Below are positions 26,119-34,675 of a DNA stretch of 64,000 bases, piece after piece. The first letter of the stretch is position 1. Every line of letters begins with the position of its first letter. The notes under the pieces were generated by a model, which worked only from the letters and a program-made list of their open reading frames with translations, did no database searches and was not told the DNA's origin. Source of the stretch: F1-120-MAGs238 sp964484185 (GTDB lineage Bacteria; Planctomycetota; Phycisphaerae; Phycisphaerales; UBA1924); the NCBI GenBank assembly GCA_964484185.1, contig CAZAEQ010000014.1:28399-92398 (forward strand), written 5' to 3'. The position numbers and the translations under genes are program-made.

Positions 26119-26856
26119 ATGCGCCGTGCCTTTACTCTAATCGAGCTGCTCGTAGTTCTCACGGTGATTGCCGTTCTCGTGGCGCTTGCGCTTCCTTCGC
26201 TCTCGCAAGCTAAGCGATTTTCTCAAACCACTGCCGACTCCGCCAAGCTACATTCACATTGTCAGGCGTTCTCAAATTACGGGATATCCAATCGCGACGC
26301 ATTCCCACATTTTGCGTCGGTAGGATTCGCTAACACGCCAATCCGAGGCGGCGGACTGGGCTTCAATATTTCTTACTTCGACATGCATCAGACATGGCAC
26401 GTCTTTCTCGCTGACGCCTACTTTGGAACGTCTGCGAGCAACGATGCCTACTTCCCCGCAGGGTATTCGCGTACACCGAATTCGCTTTGGCCGAGCTACA
26501 CCCCATTTTCATACGGCTGCGACTTTGTAGCGCAGCCTAGCTTCTGGGACCCATTTACCAGGACAGGCCCAGAACAGTGGCGTGGAACTAATCTGGCTGA
26601 GCTTGCGTTTCCCGCGAATAAGGCCCTGCTCGTACAGACTTGGCCCGACCTCGGCCCCGCTGCTGGAAGCATGGCACCGAAATCCACTCTGATCGCGTCA
26701 TCAGATGGAGCCGTCGGGTCGCGGCGTGTTGCGACGTTTAAGAGTGGCTACGAGTTTGGGGATGGGTTTGCGTTTCGCGACGTTGGGGCCATCCATTACG
26801 TAGATAATCCACCCCTTCTTCATACGCTCAAGGGTGTACATGGGCTCGATTGGTAG
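26119..26856 (+). CDS. Pseudopilin-like protein with prepilin-type N-terminus
   Basis: A 245-residue protein with a prepilin signal RRA|FTLIELLVVLTVI, Glu at +5 of the mature form, and a hydrophobic helix to about residue 30, then a globular domain rich in aromatic residues. The residue before the cleavage site is Ala instead of the usual Gly, which prepilin peptidases tolerate poorly in some systems; this is worth noting. The C-terminus (DGFAFRDVGAIHYVDN) resembles the H-x-DG end of planctomycete pseudopilins. It closes the four-gene operon. No terminator is seen directly after it. Confidence 0.78.
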   Translation: MRRAFTLIELLVVLTVIAVLVALALPSLSQAKRFSQTTADSAKLHSHCQAFSNYGISNRDAFPHFASVGFANTPIRGGGLGFNISYFDMHQTWHVFLADAYFGTSASNDAYFPAGYSRTPNSLWPSYTPFSYGCDFVAQPSFWDPFTRTGPEQWRGTNLAELAFPANKALLVQTWPDLGPAAGSMAPKSTLIASSDGAVGSRRVATFKSGYEFGDGFAFRDVGAIHYVDNPPLLHTLKGVHGLDW

Positions 26857-27386
26857 ATTTCTAGCTCACAGACTAACAGCCCGAACTCGCAAAGTAACCT
26901 TCGTGCCACTGCTCGAGACGTTGCCGACATTTACCGCCGCCTCGCGCGCTCTTTCCCCAACCATGGCCGTTTGACCCGCGCCCCTCCGCCCACGCCGCGC
27001 TGCCGTCCGCGCTCTTGCCTGTGCCCTCTGCGCTCCCTGCGCTGCCGTCCAGCATTCTCGGCGTGCCGTCCAGCGCTCACTCTCCGCCCTCTGCGCTCTT
27101 CGGCGTGCCGTCTGGGAAGAAAATCCGGTGGGTCCGTGTGCGTTATTTCGGTGTTATCGCGGGTGGGTGTGGCGGTGCTGTGGCTGCCAGTAGCCCACTC
27201 CCCGAATTTGGTGGACGCCCGCATAAGCCGCACAAAGCACATATTCACAATAAATAGATCAATCGTTAAACTCGCATGCGAATGCTCACGATCTTCCTTT
27301 CGTCCGCGACGCACTCTGCGTGTGCAGCGAGCGACTTGTGCGGATGTACCGTTGGCATATGTTGAGCCAACTTGGAGTATTTCATT
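26857..27386. other. Intergenic region with C-rich degenerate repeats
   Basis: This 530-base gap has no convincing gene on either strand. Bases about 26980-27110 are strand-biased pyrimidine-rich sequence with degenerate units of the ctgccgtcc, ccctctgcgctc and cggcgtgccgtc type, which resemble broken pieces of the ctctgcg repeat family seen at 22043-22453 and 28124-28210. Open frames here are low-complexity and lack ribosome sites. The last 80 bases may hold the promoter of the next gene; no consensus box is obvious. Confidence 0.6.
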
Positions 27387-28052
27387 ATGTCAACGATCCC
27401 GCAGAAGAAGTCTGAACAGCTTGCGTTCTTTGAATCACACTGGCCGGTGTGGAATGTGACGCCTGCCGACGTGGGCTTGACCAGTTTGCAAGTGCAGTCT
27501 TTTAAGGCTCTCACGCAAACTGCCCGTGCATCATTTGATGCAGCACAGACCGCTCGCAACGCCGCCAAGGCCGCCACGCTCACGCAAGATGCGGACCTCA
27601 ATCTTGCCTACACCTCATGCAGCGATCTCATTCGCGTCATCCGCAGTTTTGCCGAGCAGCAGGCCAATCCTGACAGCGTCTATGCCGCCGCGAATATCCC
27701 GGCCCCGGCAGCGCCCGCGCCCGTCGGACCGCCAGGAACACCGACTGATTTCACCGTGGCATTGCAGCAGAACGGCGCGGTCACACTCGGCTGGAAGTGC
27801 GTGAACCCCGAAGGCGCCATGGGCACAATCTACGAAGTCCGCCGCAAAACCGGAAGCGGCGCGTTCCAGTTCGTCGGTGCCATCGGCATCAAGAGATTCA
27901 CCGACGACACGCTTACCGCAGGCTCGACCAACGTCGTCTACCAGATCACCGCAGTCCGTTCAACCGTCCGCGGCAACCCCGCGCAGTTCAACGTCAACTT
28001 CGGCATCGGTGGCGATGGATTTGCAGTCGCGACCGTGAAACTCGCGGCGTAA
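27387..28052 (+). CDS. Fibronectin type III domain protein
   Basis: A 221-residue protein. The N-terminal half (about 1-100) is helical with repeated Ala-rich segments (AAQTARNAAKAATL) and no signal peptide; a short Pro/Ala linker (about 104-115) leads to a single FN3-like beta domain (about 118-215) with the PP.TPTDFTV...ngaVTLGWK opening and the YEVRRKTG, Y.I.AVR strands. The ATG at 27387 follows a tggag site nine bases upstream. Similar short helical-plus-FN3 proteins occur in planctomycetes and verrucomicrobia; their role is unknown. A strong intrinsic terminator follows. Confidence 0.75.
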   Translation: MSTIPQKKSEQLAFFESHWPVWNVTPADVGLTSLQVQSFKALTQTARASFDAAQTARNAAKAATLTQDADLNLAYTSCSDLIRVIRSFAEQQANPDSVYAAANIPAPAAPAPVGPPGTPTDFTVALQQNGAVTLGWKCVNPEGAMGTIYEVRRKTGSGAFQFVGAIGIKRFTDDTLTAGSTNVVYQITAVRSTVRGNPAQFNVNFGIGGDGFAVATVKLAA

Positions 28053-28078
28053 AACAGAACCTAACCTCAATTCCAACA

Positions 28079-28112
28079 CCCCTCGTCAAACGCGACGAGG
28101 GGTTTTTATTTT
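28079..28112 (+). terminator. Intrinsic terminator of the FN3 gene
   Basis: Nine-base stem cccctcgtc/gacgagggg with loop aaacgc, then tttttattttt. It lies about 27 bases after the FN3 stop codon. Confidence 0.92.
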
Positions 28113-28123
28113 TCCCTCTTCTT

Positions 28124-28210
28124 ATCCTGTCCATCCTGTATATCCATGTTCATATCTTCTTGCTTTCCTCTGCGACTCCGCGTCTCTGCGCCCTCTGCGT
28201 TAAAAGACAC
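28124..28210. repeat. Half copy of the dispersed palindromic repeat
   Basis: This segment begins atcctgtccatcctgta, continues tatccatgttca and ends with ctctgc-rich sequence and taaaagaca. It closely follows 19616-19690, the right half of the nested palindrome, but there is no matching left arm here. It directly abuts the end of the GT9 gene. Confidence 0.8.
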
Positions 28211-28213
28211 CAT

Positions 28214-29083
28214 TCACCGCAGACTCACCGGCAACTCAGAAACCACCCTTTCCACCTTCAACCACGCCATCCCCCTGCGGAACTCCGGCGAAATCACCCG
28301 AACCCGCGGCCCGACCGGCGCCCATCTCTCCGGATCCGTCGGACCAAACAACGCAACCGTGTCCAGCCCCATCTGCGCGGCCAAGTGCGTCGGCCCCGAA
28401 TCCACTCCAACAAACATCGATGAAACTCGCAGCGCAGCTTCCAGTTCAACCAGCGATTTCAAGAACACACCGCCCGCAGCCTCAAACATCTTCCGCTCCG
28501 CCGGACTGAAGCGATCCTCCTCCGCCTCGCCCGCGATCATCGAAACTGCCAGGTGCGAGCACGCGTTCTTCAGCTGCACCCAGAACGGCAGCGGCCAGCG
28601 TTTCTCTGCTGACCCCGCGCCAACAAAGAAACATGCGCTCGGCGATGTAGGCAGTATTGCCGGCGGAGTTGGCCGCACAGTCCCCCACTTCTGGGCCAGT
28701 TCCAATGCAAGCACGCGATCAAGCTGCCCGCGCTCAACAACGATCCTCGCCCGCGGATACTGCTTCTTGGCGTTGCGCTCCCACGTGCTCACGAGTTCAC
28801 CAGATTGCAATTGCAGCGGAGCAAGATTGATGACCAAGTCAATATTGGTCGCCGCCTCCACCGCCTCGACGTTGGCCCCCTCAACATACAGCCGATTGAA
28901 CAACGCGTTCTCCGCGCTCATCGCCACCAGATGAGGAACGGCAACTCGCTGCGCTAATTGAGCCTTGGCAAGGTCCGTCACCAGGGCCACCATCGCATAG
29001 TTATTCGCCAGCGCACGCAGCAGAGGCCACACCAGAATCGAATCCCCCAGCGCGCCGCGATGAAATACAACCGCGCCTTTCAT
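28214..29083 (-). CDS. Glycosyltransferase family 9 (heptosyltransferase-like)
   Basis: A 289-residue GT9 enzyme, the family of ADP-heptose:LPS heptosyltransferases. Seen: the N-terminal GALGDSILVWPLL (about 10-22), a central strand-loop region, FVGAG.aEKRWP, and the C-terminal nucleotide-sugar motif GVDSGPTHLAA.MG..TVALFGPTDP.RW.P (about 225-260). It likely acts in lipopolysaccharide or other cell-surface glycan assembly at the inner face of the membrane. Its ATG overlaps the stop of the upstream sigma-like gene (ATGA), giving translational coupling, an unusual pairing. The longer frame up to 29215 is not used because it runs inside that gene. Confidence 0.85.
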   Translation of the reverse strand: MKGAVVFHRGALGDSILVWPLLRALANNYAMVALVTDLAKAQLAQRVAVPHLVAMSAENALFNRLYVEGANVEAVEAATNIDLVINLAPLQLQSGELVSTWERNAKKQYPRARIVVERGQLDRVLALELAQKWGTVRPTPPAILPTSPSACFFVGAGSAEKRWPLPFWVQLKNACSHLAVSMIAGEAEEDRFSPAERKMFEAAGGVFLKSLVELEAALRVSSMFVGVDSGPTHLAAQMGLDTVALFGPTDPERWAPVGPRVRVISPEFRRGMAWLKVERVVSELPVSLR

Positions 29084-30762
29084 CCCTTGGCCCCCGAAGC
29101 AAGTGCCGCATATGCCGCCGCCAGCGCATCTCGCTCCAACCGGGCAATCTTGATCGATGACACTTTGAGCACCTTGGCACATTCCCCCAGCATCCGCGGC
29201 GGGCCATCCCCCCACCCAAACCGCATGGCCAGCAGGTCACGCTGCGACTGGCCAATCCGCTCGCTCGCCGCTCTCAAGCGTGCATCTGGCTCGACGGCTT
29301 TCTGCCAGGACGCAACCTGCAGCGTCCAGTCTTCAATGGCAATACCCGGAAGCAACCGCGACGAAGCCCGTGCGCCAGCAGGCAGATGCAACTCACTCGC
29401 ATGCTCCTTCTCCCACCGCACCGCCAGTCGATTGATCGCCAGGGCCATCGGCGCAGCCAATCGCCCGCGACTGGAAGCCTGCGTAAAAGCATGCAAATCC
29501 ACAGTCTCCGCCGCCGCCTGAATCGAGGAAAACAGCAAATTCCGCAGCAAGTTGCTCTTGAGCATGGTCAAATCAAGCTCAAGACTCGCCTCAAGATTCT
29601 GTGTAATCAACCGGAACTGCGAATGAATCAGTGCCGCCTTCAAACGAGCAGCCCACCGCAACATCGTCTGCGCTTCATCGATCTCGCTCGAACGCGGGAA
29701 ATGCTGATCGAGCTTCGCGATAGTCTCCGCCGCTTTCTTCACCAGTTGGCGATATCCCGCGAGACGCGCTGTCTCTTCTACACCGATCGGCACCGTTGGC
29801 CGCTTTGCGGCGGACAGAAACTCCGCAAGATCGCGCTGCACCTCAAGCTTCAACCCGGAATTCACCGGCGCTGCACCCAGTACTGCCGCACTCTTCTCCG
29901 CCGTCTTGCTCGCAGTCATCTCCGGAAGCACAATCCGCCGCAGAACTGCAGCCCGTTCCATACTCCACGCCCGCTGAATACTCCCCAGCGGCTTCTTATA
30001 CCGCCGAGCCAATGCTGCCGGTTCACCGCCGCGAATCATCGCCCGCACAATGACTTTCCGCTGAATCGCTGTCAGCGGCGCAGGCTCACCAAACGTCGCC
30101 GCAGCTTTCGTCCGTAACTGACTCCGTTGCACCGACTGCAACACGCGCCGCACGGCCTCGCGACTGCGCCCGGTGCGTTCAGCGATTCGCCCCGCGGCCT
30201 TATTGAGCGTCCACCCCAGTCGCCTCCGATACCCATCACTCCAGCGAATCACCTTGGCCTTGGTAGCCTCATCAATGCGTTCAAACTTCCCGGCATCGGC
30301 AAGCGAAACTTGCCGCAAATCCTCGAATCGCATGATTGCGGTCGGTGAAAAGAAGATCCGTGACTTGCCATCTTTGTCCAGCATCCGTCGAGCCAATAGG
30401 CCCTGCCTTCGATACCGATCAATCGTTTTGACATTCACATTCCATCGAGCAGCGAGTGTCTTCAACTCAATCGCGTCAGAAGTTCTTAGTAACCGCGCCT
30501 GTTGACTCAACCGCTCCGAGAGCGCAGACAGATCATTCAGTATCTGCTTGCCACGCAGGATCGCCGGGCGTTTCACGATGCGCTGCTCACCGATGATGCG
30601 ATAGATAATCCAGTCTTCAGGAAACTCGGTGTCGCCCGCCACATCCTGCGCCAGCGACTCAAGCCGATCCAGGTCCTGCAACACCACCTGCTGCGAAGCC
30701 CCCATCCGCTCGCGTGCGATCGTTTCAAAAAGCTCAAGCGACATTCGTGCGGCGGGTGGCAT
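29080..30762 (-). CDS. Divergent sigma-70-like DNA-binding protein
   Basis: A 560-residue protein. Near residues 98-122 is a MerR-like helix-turn-helix (LAARWNVNVKTIDRYRRQGLL). Around 150-290 there are further HTH-like helices. From about 365 on, a region with R..LI..N...... and later F..A...A...A.NRL resembles sigma-70 region 2/3, and the C-terminus (about 500-555, RDLLAMRFGWGDGPPRML-type followed by LGECAKVLKVSSIKIARLE) closely matches region 4.2 of primary-type sigma factors. Region 2.4 promoter-reading residues are not clear, so it could be a sigma factor, an antitermination-like factor, or a structural relative. It overlaps the GT9 gene and starts 6 bases after mqnA. Confidence 0.6.
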   Translation of the reverse strand: MPPAARMSLELFETIARERMGASQQVVLQDLDRLESLAQDVAGDTEFPEDWIIYRIIGEQRIVKRPAILRGKQILNDLSALSERLSQQARLLRTSDAIELKTLAARWNVNVKTIDRYRRQGLLARRMLDKDGKSRIFFSPTAIMRFEDLRQVSLADAGKFERIDEATKAKVIRWSDGYRRRLGWTLNKAAGRIAERTGRSREAVRRVLQSVQRSQLRTKAAATFGEPAPLTAIQRKVIVRAMIRGGEPAALARRYKKPLGSIQRAWSMERAAVLRRIVLPEMTASKTAEKSAAVLGAAPVNSGLKLEVQRDLAEFLSAAKRPTVPIGVEETARLAGYRQLVKKAAETIAKLDQHFPRSSEIDEAQTMLRWAARLKAALIHSQFRLITQNLEASLELDLTMLKSNLLRNLLFSSIQAAAETVDLHAFTQASSRGRLAAPMALAINRLAVRWEKEHASELHLPAGARASSRLLPGIAIEDWTLQVASWQKAVEPDARLRAASERIGQSQRDLLAMRFGWGDGPPRMLGECAKVLKVSSIKIARLERDALAAAYAALASGAKG

Positions 30763-30768
30763 AGGTAT

Positions 30769-31608
30769 TCAGCTGTCCACGAATTCCAATTTCCGAGGGG
30801 CAACCGCACCAATCTCCGCCGCCATATCGATAAATAACTGGCACCCCTCGCGCTCGCGTGCTCCCACCTCATATTTCAATAGCTGCCCCAGATACCGCCG
30901 CGCAGTCTCCAAAGGCCAGCGATGCACAGGAGCTCGCTCGGAAACCAGCCAGTCAATCCGCGACACATTGTGCCGCCGCTGACGATCCAGAACTGTGGCA
31001 GCGGTTCGAATCTCCGCCATCGCCGGATCATTCTTGCGGCACATCCACATCGCATACACGAAAGGCAATCCGGTCAGTGCTTTCCATGCCTCACCCAGAT
31101 CAAGCTGATACGGATATCGCTCCGCCGGCGGCGGGTCCGTAATCACTTTATCTCCAATCAACAACACTGCCGGCGGCCACGCGCTATCGAGATCCTTCGA
31201 TTGATCAGCCGCTGACGAAAACCGCTCGCGAGCATGAAACGGCTCAACCCCTGCTTCCACTCTATGCAGTTTCTTCAGCAATATGCGGCAGAGCACTACC
31301 GATGTGTGACTATCCGTATCCGCAAAGATCGTCTTGAGCTGCGCAAACGGCACTCTCGAAAACAGCCGCACAGTGAGCGTCGGACCATCGCATCCAATCA
31401 TGCCAACCGGCAGCAGGACAAACTCAGTTGGCGATCGCGCAGCGTCGATGACTGAGACCAGGCCAATGTCAATCTCACAGCGTTCGAGCATGCCCGCGAG
31501 ATGTGCGGGGACCGCCGCGGTGGCCGAGATCTGCTGCAATGCATCCAGACCTTCGACCAGCGGCGCGGTATTGAGATAGCGTACATATCCGACACGAACC
31601 TTTTGCAT
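30769..31608 (-). CDS. mqnA: Chorismate dehydratase MqnA (futalosine pathway)
   Basis: A 279-residue MqnA, which dehydrates chorismate to 3-[(1-carboxyvinyl)oxy]benzoate, the first step of the futalosine route to menaquinone. Seen: VRVGYVRYLNTAPL start, the GMLERCEIDIGLVSVI segment, substrate-binding-protein fold strands, VLLIGDKVI and DLGEAWKALTGLPFVYAMW near 170-190, all in family order. The ATG at 31608 matches the usual family start; the longer frame would need a TTG. It heads a tight minus-strand run with the sigma-like factor (6-base gap) and GT9 gene. Other mqn genes are not in the window. Confidence 0.92.
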   Translation of the reverse strand: MQKVRVGYVRYLNTAPLVEGLDALQQISATAAVPAHLAGMLERCEIDIGLVSVIDAARSPTEFVLLPVGMIGCDGPTLTVRLFSRVPFAQLKTIFADTDSHTSVVLCRILLKKLHRVEAGVEPFHARERFSSAADQSKDLDSAWPPAVLLIGDKVITDPPPAERYPYQLDLGEAWKALTGLPFVYAMWMCRKNDPAMAEIRTAATVLDRQRRHNVSRIDWLVSERAPVHRWPLETARRYLGQLLKYEVGAREREGCQLFIDMAAEIGAVAPRKLEFVDS

Positions 31609-31644
31609 TGGCAAAGGATAGGAACGCGCGATATCCTGCTGGCG

Positions 31645-32283
31645 ATGCAAAATGACTTAGTCCTTCTCGGCGGCGGCGGGCATGCCCTGGTAGTGGCAGA
31701 TGCCGCGATGGCGTCGGGCTGGAATTTGACTGGTTTTTTCGATGATACTACTCAGAATGTGCTCGGATCCAAGTACCGCCTAGCACAGCGCGGCACACTC
31801 GGCTCGGTGCGGGCCTACCTCGACCAGAATCCCAAATCGTACTGGATTATCACGGTCGGCGACCTCGCCCTCCGCGCCCGCCTGATCGAGCAATTTCGCG
31901 AATATCAACATCGGGCGGCAAAAGTCATTCACCCATCAGCAACAATCGGATCAAACGGGCACCTGGGTACCGGCAGCTTCGTCGGACCTCGCGCGGTCAT
32001 TCAGACATTTGCGAAGATCGAGACCCACGGAATCGTAAACACCGGCGCGATCATCGAGCACGAGTGCGATATCTCAGAGAACGTGCACATCGCCCCCGGC
32101 GCGGTGCTGGCTGGAAACGTCCGTGTGATGCGTGGAGCGTTGATCGGAGTCGGCGCCAGAGTGTTGCCCGGAAAACGAATTGGCGTTGGAAGTACCGTCG
32201 GCGCGGGAGCGGTCGTGACGCGCGATGTCGGCGACTATCACACCGTGATCGGCGTTCCAGCACGCATCGTCAATAAGCGTTGA
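31645..32283 (+). CDS. neuD: NeuD-type sugar O-acyltransferase
   Basis: A 212-residue NeuD/PglD-like acyltransferase. N-terminal Rossmann-like part with LVLLGGGGHALVVADA (about 5-20), then a left-handed beta-helix of hexapeptide repeats (about 90-200: IHPSATIG, G.G..VGP.AVI, GAIIEHECDI, IAPGAVLAG, IGVGARVLPG, VGAGAVVTRDV) with a catalytic His in EHEC. The family acetylates nonulosonic acids (NeuD) or UDP-4-amino sugars (PglD). The neighbouring neuC and neuB point to sialic-acid-like sugars. The ATG at 31645 is divergent from mqnA, and its 3' end overlaps neuC by 14 bases convergently. Confidence 0.85.
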   Translation: MQNDLVLLGGGGHALVVADAAMASGWNLTGFFDDTTQNVLGSKYRLAQRGTLGSVRAYLDQNPKSYWIITVGDLALRARLIEQFREYQHRAAKVIHPSATIGSNGHLGTGSFVGPRAVIQTFAKIETHGIVNTGAIIEHECDISENVHIAPGAVLAGNVRVMRGALIGVGARVLPGKRIGVGSTVGAGAVVTRDVGDYHTVIGVPARIVNKR

Positions 32284-33454
32284 GTTTGCGGCGGAGTCCT
32301 GGCTCTTCAAGTCTGGTCGCCGCGAGAATGCGGGCGATTGCCAATCCCGCATGGCCATCGCCATATGGGTGCGTCAGCTTCGTGCGATCGAGAGCTTTGG
32401 CGGCAGCAATCGCACGGCCGATTCCTTCAAGCGTTTCATCGGCGGCGTCAATCACATTTCCCGCTCGTTCGCGGCCGAGTTGGCGGTGGCCGATGTTGAC
32501 CGCGGGCAGTTTGAGAGCCGCAGCTTCAATGAGTGCCGCAGAGGAATTGCCAACCATGATGCCGCCGTTTGCGGCCATTCTCTTCAGCAGCGCCACAAAC
32601 TGGGCGCGAGGCATGTGTTCGATGGCTTTGATCCCAACGCAATCGCGAATCGCACGAGTAATGCCATCGCGGCCCGGATCGAAATTGGGCGCGAGGGCGA
32701 GAACTTTGCCCGCGGCCTTGCAAGCAGCCAGCGTTTCGGTCGCCGCGGCTTCTTCCATTTCAGCGTGGCGGCCGACGGGGTGCATCAGGAATAGCACACT
32801 TGGAGAACCAACTTCGGCAAAGGCCTCATCGGTCATAGGTTCGATGTGCGAAAGCTCATCAATTGCAGATGAGCCGACGACATGAACCTTGTCAGCACGC
32901 TCACCCATTTTGATAATGCGGTCCGCGCTGGTCTTGGTTGCCGGGAAATGAACATGGGCCAGTTTGGTAATCGCATGGCGCATCGCCTCATCGGCTACAC
33001 CTTCAGCGCGATCGCCGCCGTGAATGTGCGCGAGGAGATACCCGCCGATGTTGGCCGCGGCGGCGGCGGCGAATGCTTCGATGCGATCGCCCAAGACGAC
33101 AACCCAGTCGGGATTGTGGCTGGCAAAGATGCGAGCAAAGCGGCTGATTCCCGTGCCGACTGCCTGGGCATCTTCATTGCGACCGACGCGACCCGCGATT
33201 TGCATTGGAACCGAATCAGCGATTGGGAACAGCGCCTTAACATCGCGAAGCGTGAGTGCGGGTTGAATGAGGTGTGACCCCGCAGCGAAGACAATCAGTT
33301 CAAGAGTTGGAGTTGCCGCGATTGCTCGCATGACCGGAGTGAGCAAACCGAACTCAGCGCGAGAACCGGTCACGACAGCAATGCGCACGCGGCGCGCGGG
33401 CTCGGGCGCGCCGGGCCGCGTTGATGGATCGCCATCCCAGCCATCGCCGATCAT
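32270..33454 (-). CDS. neuC: UDP-GlcNAc 2-epimerase (hydrolysing), NeuC type
   Basis: A 394-residue NeuC-like hydrolysing UDP-GlcNAc 2-epimerase giving ManNAc or a related 6-deoxy sugar for nonulosonic acid synthesis. Seen: VVTGSRAEFGLL (about 33-44), VVLGDRIEAFAAA, the HIHGGDRAEGVADE..RHAITKLAH block, VVGSS.IDEL, and the C-terminal nucleotide site GNSSAALIEA..LKLPAVNIG.RQ.GRERAGNVID. ATG 33454 follows a gcgagg site; a GTG six codons upstream is the alternative. A 25-residue N-terminal extension precedes the fold. It sits 111 bases downstream of neuB, same strand, and overlaps neuD at its end. Confidence 0.9.
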   Translation of the reverse strand: MIGDGWDGDPSTRPGAPEPARRVRIAVVTGSRAEFGLLTPVMRAIAATPTLELIVFAAGSHLIQPALTLRDVKALFPIADSVPMQIAGRVGRNEDAQAVGTGISRFARIFASHNPDWVVVLGDRIEAFAAAAAANIGGYLLAHIHGGDRAEGVADEAMRHAITKLAHVHFPATKTSADRIIKMGERADKVHVVGSSAIDELSHIEPMTDEAFAEVGSPSVLFLMHPVGRHAEMEEAAATETLAACKAAGKVLALAPNFDPGRDGITRAIRDCVGIKAIEHMPRAQFVALLKRMAANGGIMVGNSSAALIEAAALKLPAVNIGHRQLGRERAGNVIDAADETLEGIGRAIAAAKALDRTKLTHPYGDGHAGLAIARILAATRLEEPGLRRKLNAY

Positions 33455-33565
33455 GCTTGCCTCGCGTGCCACGGGCTTTGAAGTTCGGATTTGTGAGCGT
33501 TAGTGAATTTCATGTGGAGGGTCAGTGTACGCAGTGGCCTGAATGGGCACATCTGATTGGGGAAA

Positions 33566-34666
33566 TCAGGTCAAGTCTTGCAGTTGAAGGGGCATATCGG
33601 CTTCGACCGCGCGGCTGATCTTCCGGCCAACTACATTGGCGAGTTCAAATGGTGGAATGCCCGTGCCGGGGCGTTTGATCGTGAGGTCAGTCCGTTGCAG
33701 CGTTGTACCGGCAGTCAGGCCGCGGGTTGCAACGATTGATTGACGGGAGACGCGGCGCACATCTTCTTCGATCGGGGTGACCCGTTTGATTGCTTCGACC
33801 TTTGGTTTCTCGACCGCCATCGCAAAGGCATCTCGAAGCGCGGCAGGCACGTGATCGAGCGGGAACTCCGCCAGCGCTGGTCCACCGATTGCATTCAGGC
33901 AATACGCCTTCATGTCGTTTGGCTCGAGAGACGCGGCGTGATCCGGCCCCTTCGCATTTCGTGAATACGTGAAGTGCTTTTCGAGAATCCGAGCACCGAG
34001 CATCACCGCATCCATCCCCGTAGAAAGTCCATCAGTGTGGTCGCTGTATCCCACAACACCGTCCCAGATTTCTGCGATCGCGGGAATACCACCAAGTTCT
34101 GCCTGCTCTGGCGGCGTCGGGTAACTACTGACGCATTGCAGGATTGCCAGGCGATTGTGAATCGGCTTGAGCCATCCAATCGCGCGATTGATTTCTTCCA
34201 GCGTGCTTGCGCCGGTAGAGACAATCAGCGGCTTACCGGTATCGGCAAGGGCCTGGAGCAACGGCAGGTTAATGATGTCTGGGCTTGCGGTCTTGTAAGC
34301 ATCCCATGGAAGTCTCTCAGCTTCGCGGACGAGTTCAACGCTAAACACGCTGACGATGGCATGAATACCAAGCTTGTGTGCGAGCGTGACACATGGTTCC
34401 ATCTGCTCGATAGACAGTTCGAGGCGGCGGAGCATTTCGACTGGATCAGTCTCGCCAGCGGCCCTCTGATATGCCGCGAGTTTGGCCGCTTTGCTCATGA
34501 GCAGGTCGGCTTTGAAGAGCTGCAGCTTGATGGCGTGGGCGCCGGCTTCTGCGGCCAGCCTGGTGAGTTCGAGAGCCTTCTCCGGCGAGCCATCGTGATT
34601 CACGCCCAGCTCGGCGATGATGTAGGGGGAGGAACTACGGGAGATTTCTGTGCTGCCGATCCGCAT
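33566..34666 (-). CDS. neuB: N-acetylneuraminate synthase family protein NeuB
   Basis: A 366-residue NeuB-type synthase that condenses phosphoenolpyruvate with ManNAc or a related sugar to form sialic, legionaminic or pseudaminic acid. Seen: the TIM-barrel domain with IIAELGVNHDGS near 16-27, AIKLQLFKADLLMSK, STGAST.EEI and the YSDHTDGL..G..AV.LGA.ILEKHFT block (about 225-255), then a C-terminal SAF antifreeze-like domain (about 305-366, IVATRGLTAGTTL, IKRPGTGIPP). Which sugar is made cannot be told. neuA (CMP-sugar synthase) is absent from the window. It follows nadA closely (nine-base gap). Confidence 0.93.
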   Translation of the reverse strand: MRIGSTEISRSSSPYIIAELGVNHDGSPEKALELTRLAAEAGAHAIKLQLFKADLLMSKAAKLAAYQRAAGETDPVEMLRRLELSIEQMEPCVTLAHKLGIHAIVSVFSVELVREAERLPWDAYKTASPDIINLPLLQALADTGKPLIVSTGASTLEEINRAIGWLKPIHNRLAILQCVSSYPTPPEQAELGGIPAIAEIWDGVVGYSDHTDGLSTGMDAVMLGARILEKHFTYSRNAKGPDHAASLEPNDMKAYCLNAIGGPALAEFPLDHVPAALRDAFAMAVEKPKVEAIKRVTPIEEDVRRVSRQSIVATRGLTAGTTLQRTDLTIKRPGTGIPPFELANVVGRKISRAVEADMPLQLQDLT

Positions 34667-34675
34667 TGGTCTCTA

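Noticed and set aside
26971..27459. A 162-codon frame in the gap before the FN3 gene
   Set aside because: It translates the C-rich degenerate repeats into low-complexity Cys/Arg/Pro sequence and overlaps the start of the FN3 gene in another frame.
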